From: Gemmatimonadota bacterium
GTDB taxonomy: Bacteria; Latescibacterota; UBA2968
Direction: 5' to 3'
DNA: 64,000 nt
NCBI GenBank assembly: GCA_002727195.1
Contig: PBWH01000031.1
Location: forward strand, 15,153-79,152
Below the pieces are notes generated by a model. The model made no database searches. It saw only the letters and a program-made list of their open reading frames with translations, and had not been told where the DNA came from. Below are positions 34,414 to 43,729 of this stretch, piece by piece. The translations under genes were made by a program, and so were the position numbers. The stretch's first letter is position 1; every line of letters starts with the position of its first letter.

Positions 34414-35103
34414 ATGCCAAGCGACGCATATACTATCTACAGAACCGATGCTCCGATCACGATCGATGGGGGGCTGGATGAACCGGCCTGGTATGCTGCG
34501 CCTGATGTGGGTGCGTTCGTCTTTCCGTGGTATGAAAGCGGCAAGCAGGAGCAGACCGTTGCCAAGATGCTGTGGGATGATACGAACCTATATGTTGCCT
34601 TTCTGTGCGAGGATGCCCACATCTCGGCCGAACATACCGAACGGGATTCCGAGGTATGGAAAGATGACACGGTAGAGGTGTTCACGGCGCCGAACCCAGA
34701 GACGCCTGGCGCGTATTTCAACATCGAGATGAATGTTCTGGGCATCTTCCTCGATCAGTTCCACCCGGACGGTCCCGGCGTGCCCGTCGAGTCAGAATGG
34801 GATGGGGAGGGGATCCGGATCTCGACCTCGATCGAGGGGACGCTCAACGACGACTCGGACACGGATTCGCACTGGATCCTCGAAGCCGCTATCCCGTTCG
34901 TGAACTTTGCCCACGTTGCGAAACACACGCCTCCGAAGGCGGGGGATGTCTGGCATCTCAACCTGAACCGACTGGGGGGCAAGACGAACGAGCAATACAG
35001 CCAGTGGTGCGCAAGCAATACACGCGAACCCCAGTTCCACTCACCTGCCGACTTCGGTCGGGTCACGTTCTCCGATGTCGCCAGCCCCTTCTGGCGGCGC
35101 TAG
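34414..35103 (+). CDS. Carbohydrate-binding family 9-like protein
   Basis: 229 residues from ATG 34414, which has AGGGGAGGG upstream. The CBM9 beta-sandwich is shown by ITIDGGLDEPAWYAAPDVGA, AKMLWDDTNLYVAFLCEDAH, DDTVEVFTAPNPE, YFNIEMNVLG, and the closing WHLNLNRLGGKTNEQYSQWC. An open frame upstream to 34267 holds a hydrophobic run (CSRFLLLFMLS) that could be a signal peptide if ATG 34381 or earlier is used, so export is unsettled. Such proteins bind reducing ends of glycans or act as lectin-like partners. It overlaps the TMTC-like gene by 29 bases. Confidence 0.8.
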   Translation: MPSDAYTIYRTDAPITIDGGLDEPAWYAAPDVGAFVFPWYESGKQEQTVAKMLWDDTNLYVAFLCEDAHISAEHTERDSEVWKDDTVEVFTAPNPETPGAYFNIEMNVLGIFLDQFHPDGPGVPVESEWDGEGIRISTSIEGTLNDDSDTDSHWILEAAIPFVNFAHVAKHTPPKAGDVWHLNLNRLGGKTNEQYSQWCASNTREPQFHSPADFGRVTFSDVASPFWRR

Positions 35104-37138
35104 TCGCCTCCTTGCAAGTTCCCTCTTTGCCTCCGTGGTGGTCGTGGTGGTTGTCGCGATCGTCTATGGGAACAGCCTTCCCAACGGATTCACGTTCGAC
35201 GATCACCCGGTGGTGGTGGACAATCCCGTTCTTGTCCACGGCACTATTCAGGACGTTCTCACCTCACCTTTCTGGCCCGGCCAGGCCGATCTCGGCCTCT
35301 ATCGACCGCTGACACTCCTCTCTTACGCGATCAATCGATCGATTTCGGGAACTGATCCGTACGCATACCACCTGACCAACGTGGTCTTACACGGGGTGAC
35401 GTGCGTCATGCTTGTTCTGCTCCTGTCTCAATGGTTTGGCCGGTCGGCGGGTCTGGTTGGCGGGCTCGTGTTCGCCGTGCACCCGGCCCTGAGCGAGGCG
35501 GTCAACGCGATCGTCGGTCGGGCTGAGTTACTCGCCGGTGGATGTGTCGTTGCGGCGTGGTATGCGCATCATCGGAGCGAGGAGGTCGTCGGGTGGCGGA
35601 TCTTGGCCGTCGTGTTGTATGCCCTGGGCTGTCTGGCCAAGGAACACGCGATTTTGCTTCCCGCGATGATCGTTGCGGAGCGGATGTGGCTCTACTCGTC
35701 CGGTTCGATCAAAGAGAGAGTCGTCAATCTCAAGAGCAGTCTGACACCGTTGGCTCCCTATGCGGCTGTCGTAGTCGCCGTGCTGATGCTCCGATACAGC
35801 GTGATCGGTTCACTGGGGCTCCCGCGCCTTCCAGACTTCGTCGACAATCCTCTCGCACACGCCGATACGCTCACCCGTCTGTGGTCATCGGTCGCGGTTT
35901 TCGGCCGGTATGCGCGGCTTGTTCTGTTGCCCGTCGATTTGAGCGCGGACTACACCTATAACCAGATCCCCGCTGCGATCTCGTTGACGGACCCGTTCCT
36001 TCTGGCAGGATGGTTTACGATGGTCGCGATCCTGACGGTGGTCTACCGGTCAGCGCAGGGCGAATCAGGTGGTGTGTTCGGTTTTGGTTTTGTCGTGTTC
36101 CTGGTTGCCTGGCTACCGATTTCTAACCTGCTGGTCGCGATCGGCACGCCGATGAATGACCGGCTTCTATATCTGCCGATGATCGGGTTTGCGATCCTTG
36201 TGGGGGCCGGCTACGGAAGACTAGAGGAGGCTGTACCGACATCCCGGAGTCGTCTCCTCGTCGCGCTCGTGTGCCTCGTTATGGGAACGCGGACCGTGAT
36301 TCGCAACGCGGACTGGCAGGACGACTTCACGCTGTTCGAGTCGGCGACCCAGGTCAGCCGGGATAGCGCCAAAGCACACTTCAATTTCGGGAACGCCCTT
36401 AGGGATCGAGGAAACCTCGCAGGTGCTCTGGATGCCTATGGGAGGGCGATCGCCATTTACCCGGGTTACGCCGAGGTCAGCTACAACCAGGGCATCGTGC
36501 TCAAGGAGAAAGGCGAGACAGGCAGGGCGATCGACGCATATCGGGCAGTGCTCAAGGCGGAGCCCGACCACGTGAACGCGATGACGAATCTCGGGATTGC
36601 GCTTGCACGAAATGGCGAGAATGGAAAGGCGATCTCGTATCTGGAACGGGCCGAAACCCTTGCGCCGGATCGTCAGGATGTGGTCTACAATCTGGCGATC
36701 GCGTTAAGGGATCACGACACTGAAAGATTCGCTGAGGTGAGCCGGCGTGCATTGGTGCAGTGGCCAGGGTTCGAGGATGTGGCACTCATTCTTGCGGATT
36801 TTTATCGCACTCAGGATCGCACGGCTGATGCGATTAAGGTTCTGGCAAGGACAGTGCAGGCCAACTCGTCGGCGACCCGTTCAGCGTTCAATCTGGCTGT
36901 GCTGCAGGAACAAGCTGGGAGATTCGTCGAGTCGCTCGATCACTATCGTCTGCTCTGGTCAAGCGGTGAGGGAGTGGGGCAGGTCGGGCAGATAAGCCGT
37001 TATCAGATGGGAACCGTCTTCGCCGGGCTCAACCAAACGGACTCTGCTCGTGTGGCCCTGAGCGAGTTCCTGGATGTGTGGGCAGGCGATGACAGGCTGA
37101 CGCAGAGGGCACAGTCAGCCCTCGATGCGTTGCGGTAG
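35075..37138 (+). CDS. TMTC-like membrane protein with C-terminal TPR repeats
   Basis: 687 residues. About ten membrane helices fill residues 10-420. The first outer loop carries FTFDDHPVVVDNPVL, the DD of TMTC/GT-C O-mannosyltransferases, and the DUF1736-like segment LLPVDLSADYTYNQIP follows mid-protein. From about residue 430 come six or so TPRs (AKAHFNFGNALRDRGNLAGA; AEVSYNQGIVLKEKGETGRA; VNAMTNLGIALARNGENGKA). It probably glycosylates exported proteins from a polyprenyl-linked sugar. ATG 35075 lies inside the 3' end of the CBM9-like gene. Its relative at 10117-11886 has the same layout. Confidence 0.75.
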   Translation: MSPAPSGGASRLLASSLFASVVVVVVVAIVYGNSLPNGFTFDDHPVVVDNPVLVHGTIQDVLTSPFWPGQADLGLYRPLTLLSYAINRSISGTDPYAYHLTNVVLHGVTCVMLVLLLSQWFGRSAGLVGGLVFAVHPALSEAVNAIVGRAELLAGGCVVAAWYAHHRSEEVVGWRILAVVLYALGCLAKEHAILLPAMIVAERMWLYSSGSIKERVVNLKSSLTPLAPYAAVVVAVLMLRYSVIGSLGLPRLPDFVDNPLAHADTLTRLWSSVAVFGRYARLVLLPVDLSADYTYNQIPAAISLTDPFLLAGWFTMVAILTVVYRSAQGESGGVFGFGFVVFLVAWLPISNLLVAIGTPMNDRLLYLPMIGFAILVGAGYGRLEEAVPTSRSRLLVALVCLVMGTRTVIRNADWQDDFTLFESATQVSRDSAKAHFNFGNALRDRGNLAGALDAYGRAIAIYPGYAEVSYNQGIVLKEKGETGRAIDAYRAVLKAEPDHVNAMTNLGIALARNGENGKAISYLERAETLAPDRQDVVYNLAIALRDHDTERFAEVSRRALVQWPGFEDVALILADFYRTQDRTADAIKVLARTVQANSSATRSAFNLAVLQEQAGRFVESLDHYRLLWSSGEGVGQVGQISRYQMGTVFAGLNQTDSARVALSEFLDVWAGDDRLTQRAQSALDALR

Positions 37139-37250
37139 TTGTCCATCTCGGCTATGCCAAAGATAAGTAGCAGGGGATTGCGCTCACCTGCACGCCCGTC
37201 CCTCGATACCGGCTGGGCCGCCGTCCAACTGTCGAAGTGAATGATGCTCA

Positions 37251-37920
37251 TTGGCGTCAGTTGGGGTCGTTTTGGCAGAAGAGTCCGACAAGCAGACCGC
37301 GCTTCCGGGCGTGATGGAGACGGTGGATGTCAGTTTCACGCGGGCGAGAGCTATCCACGTCGCCAGTCACCTGAAGCCGATTCTTCTCAAGCACGTGTTG
37401 AGAGATCGTGAGGGACGACACTTGTGCAGGCTGGCGGGGAGTTTGAGACGTCGGGTTCGCCACATTCACGACCTCGACTTGGTTGCTTGCGTGTCGCGGA
37501 CATCGGACGATCTGATGGCGCCCGAGTCGAGTCCGAAAAGTAGGTTGAAACCGGACATTGAAGCGAAGGGGGGAGAGGTAATCTCGTGGGGGCCCCATCA
37601 CGCTCTGTTCCTGTTCGAAGGCAGCCCCCGTCGACATCTACTTCACAAAACCGGATCGGTTTGCCGTCGCGCTTCTGGTCGCAAACGGTAGCATTCGCCA
37701 TCTGCGGAAGCTAGATCTACGCGCGAAGGCGCGGAACCTGCATTTTGAGACTTATCGGCACTTGCTGTCCACGGAGAGTCGGGTGGAGATCCCGATCTCG
37801 TCGAAGGATATCCGGCGCGGACAAACCCTATCTATTCGCCTGGCACTCGGCGATCTGTCGGAGGAACTGCTGCTCGAACGCGGGGGATTCTACCAGAATA
37901 CAGGCGGAAACGGGAAGTAG
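37251..37920 (+). pseudogene. DNA polymerase X family relic
   Basis: The first frame holds the nucleotidyltransferase palm start (RLAGSLRRRVRHIHDLDLVA, with GS and D-x-D) and continues to HHALFLFEGSP. One extra C in the CCCCC run near 37624-37629 shifts the frame, after which VDIYFTKPDRFAVALLVANG and HLRKLDLRAKARNLHFETYR match the rest of a PolX palm/thumb. The helix-hairpin-helix and PHP parts of bacterial PolX are absent. It is a short, frameshifted remnant. Repair DNA synthesis would be the parent function. Confidence 0.6.
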
Positions 37921-37922
37921 CG

Positions 37923-40427
37923 TCAGGTTCTTCTGATTGTAGCTGCTTGTCCGTCATCCAGTCGGATCTGCCAATCTTTCTGACCGTGGGCAGCCAGCCT
38001 GATCTCCGACTGATCCGACGATACGCTGGGGATGATCACCGACTTCGGGCCGGTCTCGTAGACGACGAGGAAACGCGCCTTCTTTCGGTTCCTCAGGACC
38101 AGCGTGTTGAAATACTTCCCAGGTACTGCTGTGATCTCGTGCTGGCTTCTCCAGCCGGGTGACTGGTAGGTGATCAGCTCAGCGCAGTCATTCAGTACGG
38201 TCGCTCTCACGTGCCGGTCGCCTTTGCCCCAGTCCATGACCGTGCCGGCCGCCTGTCGTCCTCCCGTTTGGAAGTTCTCTAGGGGGTAGAAGGAGTGCGC
38301 CTGATACAGCGCCCGCTTCCGTGGGCTGAGCTGCTTGTTCACGCGGAATGCCTGCCGGGGGACGTCGACACGGACAGCGTAGTCCAGTGTGTTTCCTCCC
38401 GACACATCGAACCGGTCGACAAGGATCGGCCACCCATCCTGCTTCTTCAACAGGATAGCTGTTCGCCGCATCGTCAGGTCGTCCTTCTCCAGCCGCATAT
38501 CGACGAGCCAGTGTGATCCCCCCGCTTTGAAGTCGAGGAGTTCACTCTCCAGCCCAGAGCAGTAGACGTTCTGCTCGTCGACGGTGACCGTCTGGTGGCT
38601 CGCGGTGGCCTTGACCCACTGGTTGCCCGGGTGGTCACAGATGTATCCGAGATCGGGAAAGACCTCCCAGCCGTGCGTGTAGAGCTGCAGGTTCAAAGGT
38701 GCCGCGTGGCGATGGACCCGGCAGCCATCTTCGCCCAACACATAGAGCTGGGTTGCGTTCTTCCCTGATCCGAAGCCGGCGCAGGCCAGGTGGCGACCCT
38801 CGAAGTAGTGGTTGAGGGCCTTCGTGGAGGATTGTCGGCGCGGTCGTTTGGCCAGATCCGAGTTGAGGATCGCGAACTCAGACGGAGGAGCGGGTGGACC
38901 CGGAATGTGGATGCCGCAACGTTCGAGCGCGACATCGAAGGTGGTGCCCGGGACGCTGCTGATCACAAAACTGTCGTCCTGCGTCGGCCAGGTTGTCCAC
39001 GGCGTCTGGATCCTGGCGAGGGTCTCGAAGGCGGGTTTCATCAGGCTTTCCGCATACAGATCTTGTTTTCCCCGCAGCATCTCGGGGATCTGCCACAGGT
39101 TCTCGCCGATAGGCTTGTGCCCGTATATCGGTGTCTCCTTGTAGGACCCGTCCGCGTGGAACTGAACTCTGAGAATCGCGTGATAGCCCTTCAGCCCATC
39201 TCGCGTCTCTCGATTGTTGCCGAACATCTGGCCAAAGGCAACCCGTGATGCGCGGATGTTACCAGCCTTGTTCGTGATGTAGTCGTAGGCGCGGGTGTCC
39301 AGGTAGAGCTCGAGCAGAAAGCGCTGTTCGATGTCCTTCCGGGTCTCTCTTGCGATGGCTGTCTTCGTGAGGTCGTAGGCCTGGATGGCGTTCAGGAAGG
39401 CGTAGCCGGTGGTGGTCAACTCGCGAGCGATCCGGCTGGATCCCCAGAGCCCGGTGGCGACTCGCGTCTCCCGCGTCGTGGTTTTCTCGTGATTGTATCC
39501 AAAGCGACCGTTGTAGACGCCGATGCAGGCGTTTCGCTTGAAAATCGTGGGCAGCCCGTCCGCGTTATCCGTTGCGAAACCGGGATCTGCGTCCACGACG
39601 TCCTGGAAGTAGCTCTGCAGCGGATATCGAGAGTAGACGGCGGCGAATCGGGTCAGGATCTCTGACGCACGGTCGGCATACCGCTGGTCTTTGGTGAGCG
39701 CATAGGCGAGTCCCAGATTCTTCAGGCGGTCGATCGACCAGTTTATACGCAGGGCTCGAACGTTGCCGCTGAAGGAGACGTGGATGGGCTGGGCGACGAA
39801 CCGCTCCGCCTGATCTCCCAGCCGCCAATCCTTGGTGGCCAGTTCCTTTTCGCGGATGTGATACCGGTAGACGAGACCGAGCCTCGGGAGGATCAGTTGG
39901 CCGTTGTCGAACTGATCAGCGTTCGGGAAGCCCGACCCGCAGTATGGACACTCCAGCCTCTCCGGGTCGCGCCAGTCCCAGTTCCAGAAGTAGTTGTTGA
40001 TCCCCTCGGGCGATTTGTCGTGGATGCAGTTCGGGCAGAAGTTCCCGCCCGGATTCCAGGGGCCCATATCCGGGATGAAGCTGTGGAAGAACCCGACCGG
40101 GAGCGCGGCCATCGTTTCGGCATCATCGAGGACACGATCTCGATACCTTCTCGCCGTTGCGTCAACTTTCGCGTTCTTCTGCAGGCGAGCGATCTGTTCT
40201 TTTCGCACGAGCAATGTCGGCTTGTCGATCGCTTTGCCTGCGAATCGACGCTTCCATCGTTCACGTCTGTCGCGCGCTGCCCTTTCCTCAGCAGTGACGT
40301 CCGGAACTACGACGGAAGGGACGCCAGAGTCGTTCAGGCCCATACAGTTGCGGAAGGTGGTCAACTGGCGATCCGTCAGGTCGCAGATGCGCTTTTCAGG
40401 GAGTGGGAGGTGTTTAGGCCACGTCAT
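37923..40427 (-). CDS. Heparinase II/III-like protein with CxxC pairs
   Basis: 834 residues. An N-terminal region has two CxxC pairs (FCPNC, residues 131-134, and CPYCGSGFP, 160-163) that look like a zinc ribbon, then an alpha/alpha toroid (~200-480, e.g. RINWSIDRLKNLGLAYAL; YKETPIYGHKPIGENLW). A heparinase II/III beta-domain follows (SHQTVTVDEQNVYCSGL; ILVDRFDVSGGNTLDYAVRV). Such proteins eliminate uronic-acid polysaccharides. ATG 40427 has only a weak GGA upstream and there is no signal peptide, so it would act inside the cell. It lies 50 bases after a Gfo/Idh gene on the same strand. Confidence 0.78.
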   Translation of the reverse strand: MTWPKHLPLPEKRICDLTDRQLTTFRNCMGLNDSGVPSVVVPDVTAEERAARDRRERWKRRFAGKAIDKPTLLVRKEQIARLQKNAKVDATARRYRDRVLDDAETMAALPVGFFHSFIPDMGPWNPGGNFCPNCIHDKSPEGINNYFWNWDWRDPERLECPYCGSGFPNADQFDNGQLILPRLGLVYRYHIREKELATKDWRLGDQAERFVAQPIHVSFSGNVRALRINWSIDRLKNLGLAYALTKDQRYADRASEILTRFAAVYSRYPLQSYFQDVVDADPGFATDNADGLPTIFKRNACIGVYNGRFGYNHEKTTTRETRVATGLWGSSRIARELTTTGYAFLNAIQAYDLTKTAIARETRKDIEQRFLLELYLDTRAYDYITNKAGNIRASRVAFGQMFGNNRETRDGLKGYHAILRVQFHADGSYKETPIYGHKPIGENLWQIPEMLRGKQDLYAESLMKPAFETLARIQTPWTTWPTQDDSFVISSVPGTTFDVALERCGIHIPGPPAPPSEFAILNSDLAKRPRRQSSTKALNHYFEGRHLACAGFGSGKNATQLYVLGEDGCRVHRHAAPLNLQLYTHGWEVFPDLGYICDHPGNQWVKATASHQTVTVDEQNVYCSGLESELLDFKAGGSHWLVDMRLEKDDLTMRRTAILLKKQDGWPILVDRFDVSGGNTLDYAVRVDVPRQAFRVNKQLSPRKRALYQAHSFYPLENFQTGGRQAAGTVMDWGKGDRHVRATVLNDCAELITYQSPGWRSQHEITAVPGKYFNTLVLRNRKKARFLVVYETGPKSVIIPSVSSDQSEIRLAAHGQKDWQIRLDDGQAATIRRT

Positions 40428-40477
40428 TTGGGGTATCCGTATGGGTCCAGGCGTCTTGGAGTGTGGACTGGAGCAGA

Positions 40478-41347
40478 CTAGTTAATGGGTGGTAGCTTGA
40501 CGCGCTTTCTGGTCTTCAGTGACTTCTCCAGGGCTTCCAGCGCGGCGACGGGGGTGAGGATGGACTCGCGGGTTTCGTCCGTCTTTCCGGTCTTGAACAT
40601 CCGACAGAACGCGCGGATCCCGGACAGGTAAGTGCTCTCGTCGCGGGTGATGATGCGGTCGAGCCGCCCCTTTTCGCCGATCACGCAGACGTGGAACTCG
40701 GGTCGACCTTCACTGATCAGGTTCATGGTCGAGATGGCGCCGCTGGTCGAGTAGAAAGTGGCGGTATGGTTCGCCTTGTGACGGTGCAGTTCGGCGTGGG
40801 TAACATCCTGGTCGAGCAGCCTCACGACCATATCCACCTGGTGGATCCCGTAGAAGAAGACGCCGCCGTGTTTGGATTTGATGTCGCACGGCCCGGTCGA
40901 CACGACCGAGAGGATGCGGCCGAGTTTACGGGCGTCGCGAGCCAGCTGAACGAAGGAGGCCTGCTTGGGCAGGACCGAGAACGAGGTGACGGGTACGCGC
41001 AGTTGCTTGGCCCGGTCGAAGAACTCGCGACCCTCCTTGGTCCGGTAGCTGAACGGCTTGTCAACGAACAGAGGGATCTTCTTCTCGAGGAGCGGGCGGA
41101 CAGCGGGGAGATGGAACTTCGCGTGCCGGTGGTCGACGAGAGCTGCGTCGACATTGCCGATCATCTCGGCGGGATCCTTGACGATGGTCGGGATCTGGCC
41201 GCGTTCCTGTGCGTCGCGTGCGTAGCGAGCCGCTTCACCCCATACGCTGGTGACTCTGAAGCCTGGGACGCGCTTCTCGATGTTCAGGGTCTTGGCGATG
41301 GCGACGGTGTGGCTGTTCTCTGCGCCAACGATTCCGATGTTGATCAT
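40478..41347 (-). CDS. Gfo/Idh/MocA family oxidoreductase
   Basis: 289 residues. A Rossmann start INIGIVGAENSHTVAIAKTL, the DKP variant of the EKP motif (PLFVDKPFSYRTKEG), and the C-terminal beta-sheet with GIHQVDMVVRLL (catalytic His-Asp region). ATG 41347 follows AAGGAAG at 6 bases; upstream sequence to 41389 is non-homologous. Family enzymes oxidise or reduce sugar rings with NAD(P). It is probably co-transcribed with the heparinase-like gene and may process its products. Confidence 0.88.
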   Translation of the reverse strand: MINIGIVGAENSHTVAIAKTLNIEKRVPGFRVTSVWGEAARYARDAQERGQIPTIVKDPAEMIGNVDAALVDHRHAKFHLPAVRPLLEKKIPLFVDKPFSYRTKEGREFFDRAKQLRVPVTSFSVLPKQASFVQLARDARKLGRILSVVSTGPCDIKSKHGGVFFYGIHQVDMVVRLLDQDVTHAELHRHKANHTATFYSTSGAISTMNLISEGRPEFHVCVIGEKGRLDRIITRDESTYLSGIRAFCRMFKTGKTDETRESILTPVAALEALEKSLKTRKRVKLPPIN

Positions 41348-41383
41348 AGTAGCTTCCTTTGCTCGAAGCTCGAGCAGTGTGAA

Positions 41384-41447
41384 CGTCACCGTGCAGAGCA
41401 GGGTGACGAGAATGCGTCAGTCTTGTGAGCAGGTGGGCGGGAGCCCA
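41384..41447. repeat. GTCACC/GTGGGC two-hairpin repeat, copy 1
   Basis: Hairpin CGTCACC (41384-41390) with GGTGACG (41402-41408), then GTGGGC (41433-41438) with GCCCAC (41442-41447). The whole aligns with 51960-52023, where both hairpins and the spacing recur. Confidence 0.65.
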
Positions 41448-41453
41448 CAGCTG

Positions 41454-42710
41454 CTAGCTCCAGAGTCGATCGTTTACGTGCTCACCATCCCATTCAGGAG
41501 TTGGTTCGAAGTATCCCGGATAGTCGGGGTCAATGTGCGCCCGGACAACCTCTTCATTCAAATCGATACCTAACCCCGGCGCCTCGGGGACGTCAATGTA
41601 GCCGTTCTGGATGATGGGGTTGGGCAGGCCGGTGACGACGTTGTTCCATTCCGGGTAGTCGACAGCGTGGCACTCGAGAGCGACGAAGTTGTTGGTCGCC
41701 GCGGCACAGTGGACGCTGGCCATCTGGGCGACCGGTGTGGCCGCCATATGCAGGGCCATCGCGATCCCGTGTTCCTCTGCGTAGTCGCCGATCTTCTTGG
41801 TCTCCGTGATGCCGCCCGATGTCGCCAGGTCAGGATGGATGACGGCGACGGCGCGGTTCTCGACGAGGTCGCGGAAGCCTTCCTTCAGGTAGATATCCTC
41901 GCCTGTGCAGATCGGGGTGTCACACGCGTTGGTCAGGCGGACATACTGGTCGGTGAACTGCCACGGAACCATATCCTCATACCAGGCCAGGTTGAAGCGG
42001 TCGAGTTTCTTGCCCAGCCGGATGCAGGACTCGATCCCGATGTGGCCGAAGTGGTCGGATGCGAGTGGGATCTCGTATCCGATCTTGTTGCGGACGGTCT
42101 CGACATAGTCGACCAGCCAATCGCAGCCCTTGTCCGTTATCTGGATGCCGGTGAAGGGATGCATCACGTCGTTCGTCTCGAGCATTCCGGCCGGCGCGCT
42201 CACGGCCCCGTCGACACCCTTCAGCAATCGGATGCCGATATCCATCTTGAGGAAGGTGAACCCGCTCTCCATCCGCTTCTTGAGTCGATCACCCATCTCA
42301 TCCGGATCCTGCGTCGAGTCTGTGTCGCAGTAGATGCGGACCTTGTCTCGAAACTTGCCGCCCACCAGGTGATAGGCCGGGACGCCGTACGCCTTACCTG
42401 CCAGGTCCATCAGTGCCATTTCGACGCCGCATACGCCGCCGCCCTGTCGAGCGTGTCCACCGAATTGTTTGATCAGCCGGAAGACCTTGTCCACGTTGCA
42501 CGGGTTCTCGCCGATGATCTTTCGCTTCAGCTGGAGCGCGTAGACGACACTGGCGCCGTCACGGATCTCGCCCAGGCCGTAAATGCCCTGGTTGGTGTCG
42601 AGGCGGATGAGGTTACAGGATCGCATCGGGACGCCTTTTAGACGTACGATGCGCATATCCGTGATCTTGAGGTCGGATGGGCGGGAGGCGGTGTTGTTGG
42701 GTTCGTTCAT
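41454..42710 (-). CDS. Enolase-superfamily protein (mandelate racemase/muconate lactonising type)
   Basis: 418 residues. An N-terminal capping domain (VPMRSCNLIRLDTNQGIYGL) precedes the barrel, with KMDIG (Lys), LASDHFGHIG (metal Asp), LAWYEDMVPW (metal Glu), ICTGEDIYLKEG (metal Glu) and ALHMAATP (catalytic His side). The group abstracts a proton alpha to a carboxylate, so sugar-acid dehydration is likely. ATG 42710 follows GGAGC. A C-terminal end APGLGIDLNEEVV is shared with ManD-like dehydratases. The RraA-like gene upstream may act on the product. Confidence 0.85.
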   Translation of the reverse strand: MNEPNNTASRPSDLKITDMRIVRLKGVPMRSCNLIRLDTNQGIYGLGEIRDGASVVYALQLKRKIIGENPCNVDKVFRLIKQFGGHARQGGGVCGVEMALMDLAGKAYGVPAYHLVGGKFRDKVRIYCDTDSTQDPDEMGDRLKKRMESGFTFLKMDIGIRLLKGVDGAVSAPAGMLETNDVMHPFTGIQITDKGCDWLVDYVETVRNKIGYEIPLASDHFGHIGIESCIRLGKKLDRFNLAWYEDMVPWQFTDQYVRLTNACDTPICTGEDIYLKEGFRDLVENRAVAVIHPDLATSGGITETKKIGDYAEEHGIAMALHMAATPVAQMASVHCAAATNNFVALECHAVDYPEWNNVVTGLPNPIIQNGYIDVPEAPGLGIDLNEEVVRAHIDPDYPGYFEPTPEWDGEHVNDRLWS

Positions 42711-42735
42711 TGTTGCTCCGTGGGTTCGTGCAGTC

Positions 42736-42783
42736 CCTGGGGTTCTGCGAACCCCAGGCTGATGATGCACCCCCGTTGGGGTT
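42736..42783. repeat. Two-hairpin intergenic repeat, copy 2
   Basis: CCTGGGGTTC/GAACCCCAGG, linker ctgatgatgc, then ACCCC/GGGGT. Same layout and linker as 17251-17301; the stem sequences differ but pair correctly in each copy, i.e. the changes are compensatory. Confidence 0.75.
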
Positions 42784-42789
42784 GTGAGT

Positions 42790-43620
42790 CTAGTTCAGGC
42801 CTTCTGTTTCCAGGTTGTGGGTCTTGCTCCACTCGGCGAAATCATCTTCCATCGGCTCAGACCACTTTCGGTCGACTTCGCCAGGCGTATACACGCCTTC
42901 ACGGATGCGCATCTGGCCGAAGTAGTCCCTCAGGCGGACGTTCTCGGAGCGTTCGACGACGTCCTGGGCGAGGTGAGGTGGGATGAAGGTGACGCCTGTC
43001 GGTGTGCCGAGGACGACGTCGCCGGGAAGGACGGTTGCGGCGCCGATACGGATCGGGACGTTGATCTCCACGAGTGAGACGTCACGAATTGGAGTCGGGT
43101 CCAGGCCCTTGATGAAGCCGTTGAAGTTTTCGAGCTCGACGACGCGCTGGTAGTCGCGCATCCCACCGTCGACGACCATCCCGCCACCATTGGTGTTCGA
43201 TGCGATGGCAGTCGCCAGGTTATCGCCCGCGAAGGTCCCCCAAATGATCTTGCCGAACAGGTCCACGACGATGACGTCGTTCTCGACGAGCGTGTCGATC
43301 GCCCAGGAGTTCTGGCCGCCGACGCGACCTTCCTCTTTTCCGATGTCTTCGATGACCTCGTTCAGGTCGGGGCGGAGCGGTACGTAGCGGCAGGTGACGG
43401 CACGTCCGACGAGGATCTCGTCCGGATGGAGGATCTGCCAGTCGCCCTCGAACTGGAGCTTGAAGTCGTTGGAGTTGAGGACACCCCAGGCTTCCTCGCT
43501 GGTCACGCGGCGCATCCGGTGGATGATGTCGTCAGGAACCTTCGGGCGACCGTCGTCGAACCGGTCGAAAGGGTTCTTGGGGGTGAGGTCGATGTTTTTC
43601 TGTTTGTCGTTCCAGTTCAA
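42790..43620 (-). CDS. RraA-like / 4-hydroxy-2-oxo-acid aldolase family protein
   Basis: 276 residues. Family blocks: VLVGRAVTCRYVPLRPD, NDVIVVDLFGKIIWGTFAGD, GGMVVDGGMRDYQRV (the D-G-x-x-R-D metal/substrate motif), and GDVVLGTPTGVTFIPPHLAQ. RraA-fold aldolases split 4-hydroxy-2-oxo acids into pyruvate plus an oxo compound, using Mg2+. The start is TTG 43620, 6 bases after AGGGAG; longer readings to 43824 pass through a palindromic repeat and are false. Next to two dehydratase-type enolases, it could cleave 2-keto-3-deoxy sugar acids. The family also includes non-catalytic RNase E regulators. Confidence 0.8.
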   Translation of the reverse strand: MNWNDKQKNIDLTPKNPFDRFDDGRPKVPDDIIHRMRRVTSEEAWGVLNSNDFKLQFEGDWQILHPDEILVGRAVTCRYVPLRPDLNEVIEDIGKEEGRVGGQNSWAIDTLVENDVIVVDLFGKIIWGTFAGDNLATAIASNTNGGGMVVDGGMRDYQRVVELENFNGFIKGLDPTPIRDVSLVEINVPIRIGAATVLPGDVVLGTPTGVTFIPPHLAQDVVERSENVRLRDYFGQMRIREGVYTPGEVDRKWSEPMEDDFAEWSKTHNLETEGLN

Positions 43621-43729
43621 GAGGTTGCTCCCTATAAAAACCCAATGGAACCACGGAAGACACGGAGGGCTCAGTGTGTCCGCTGGAGTGGCTCGATAAT
43701 CGAAGCAGCTTGGAGTCTCAGAGTCTTTC

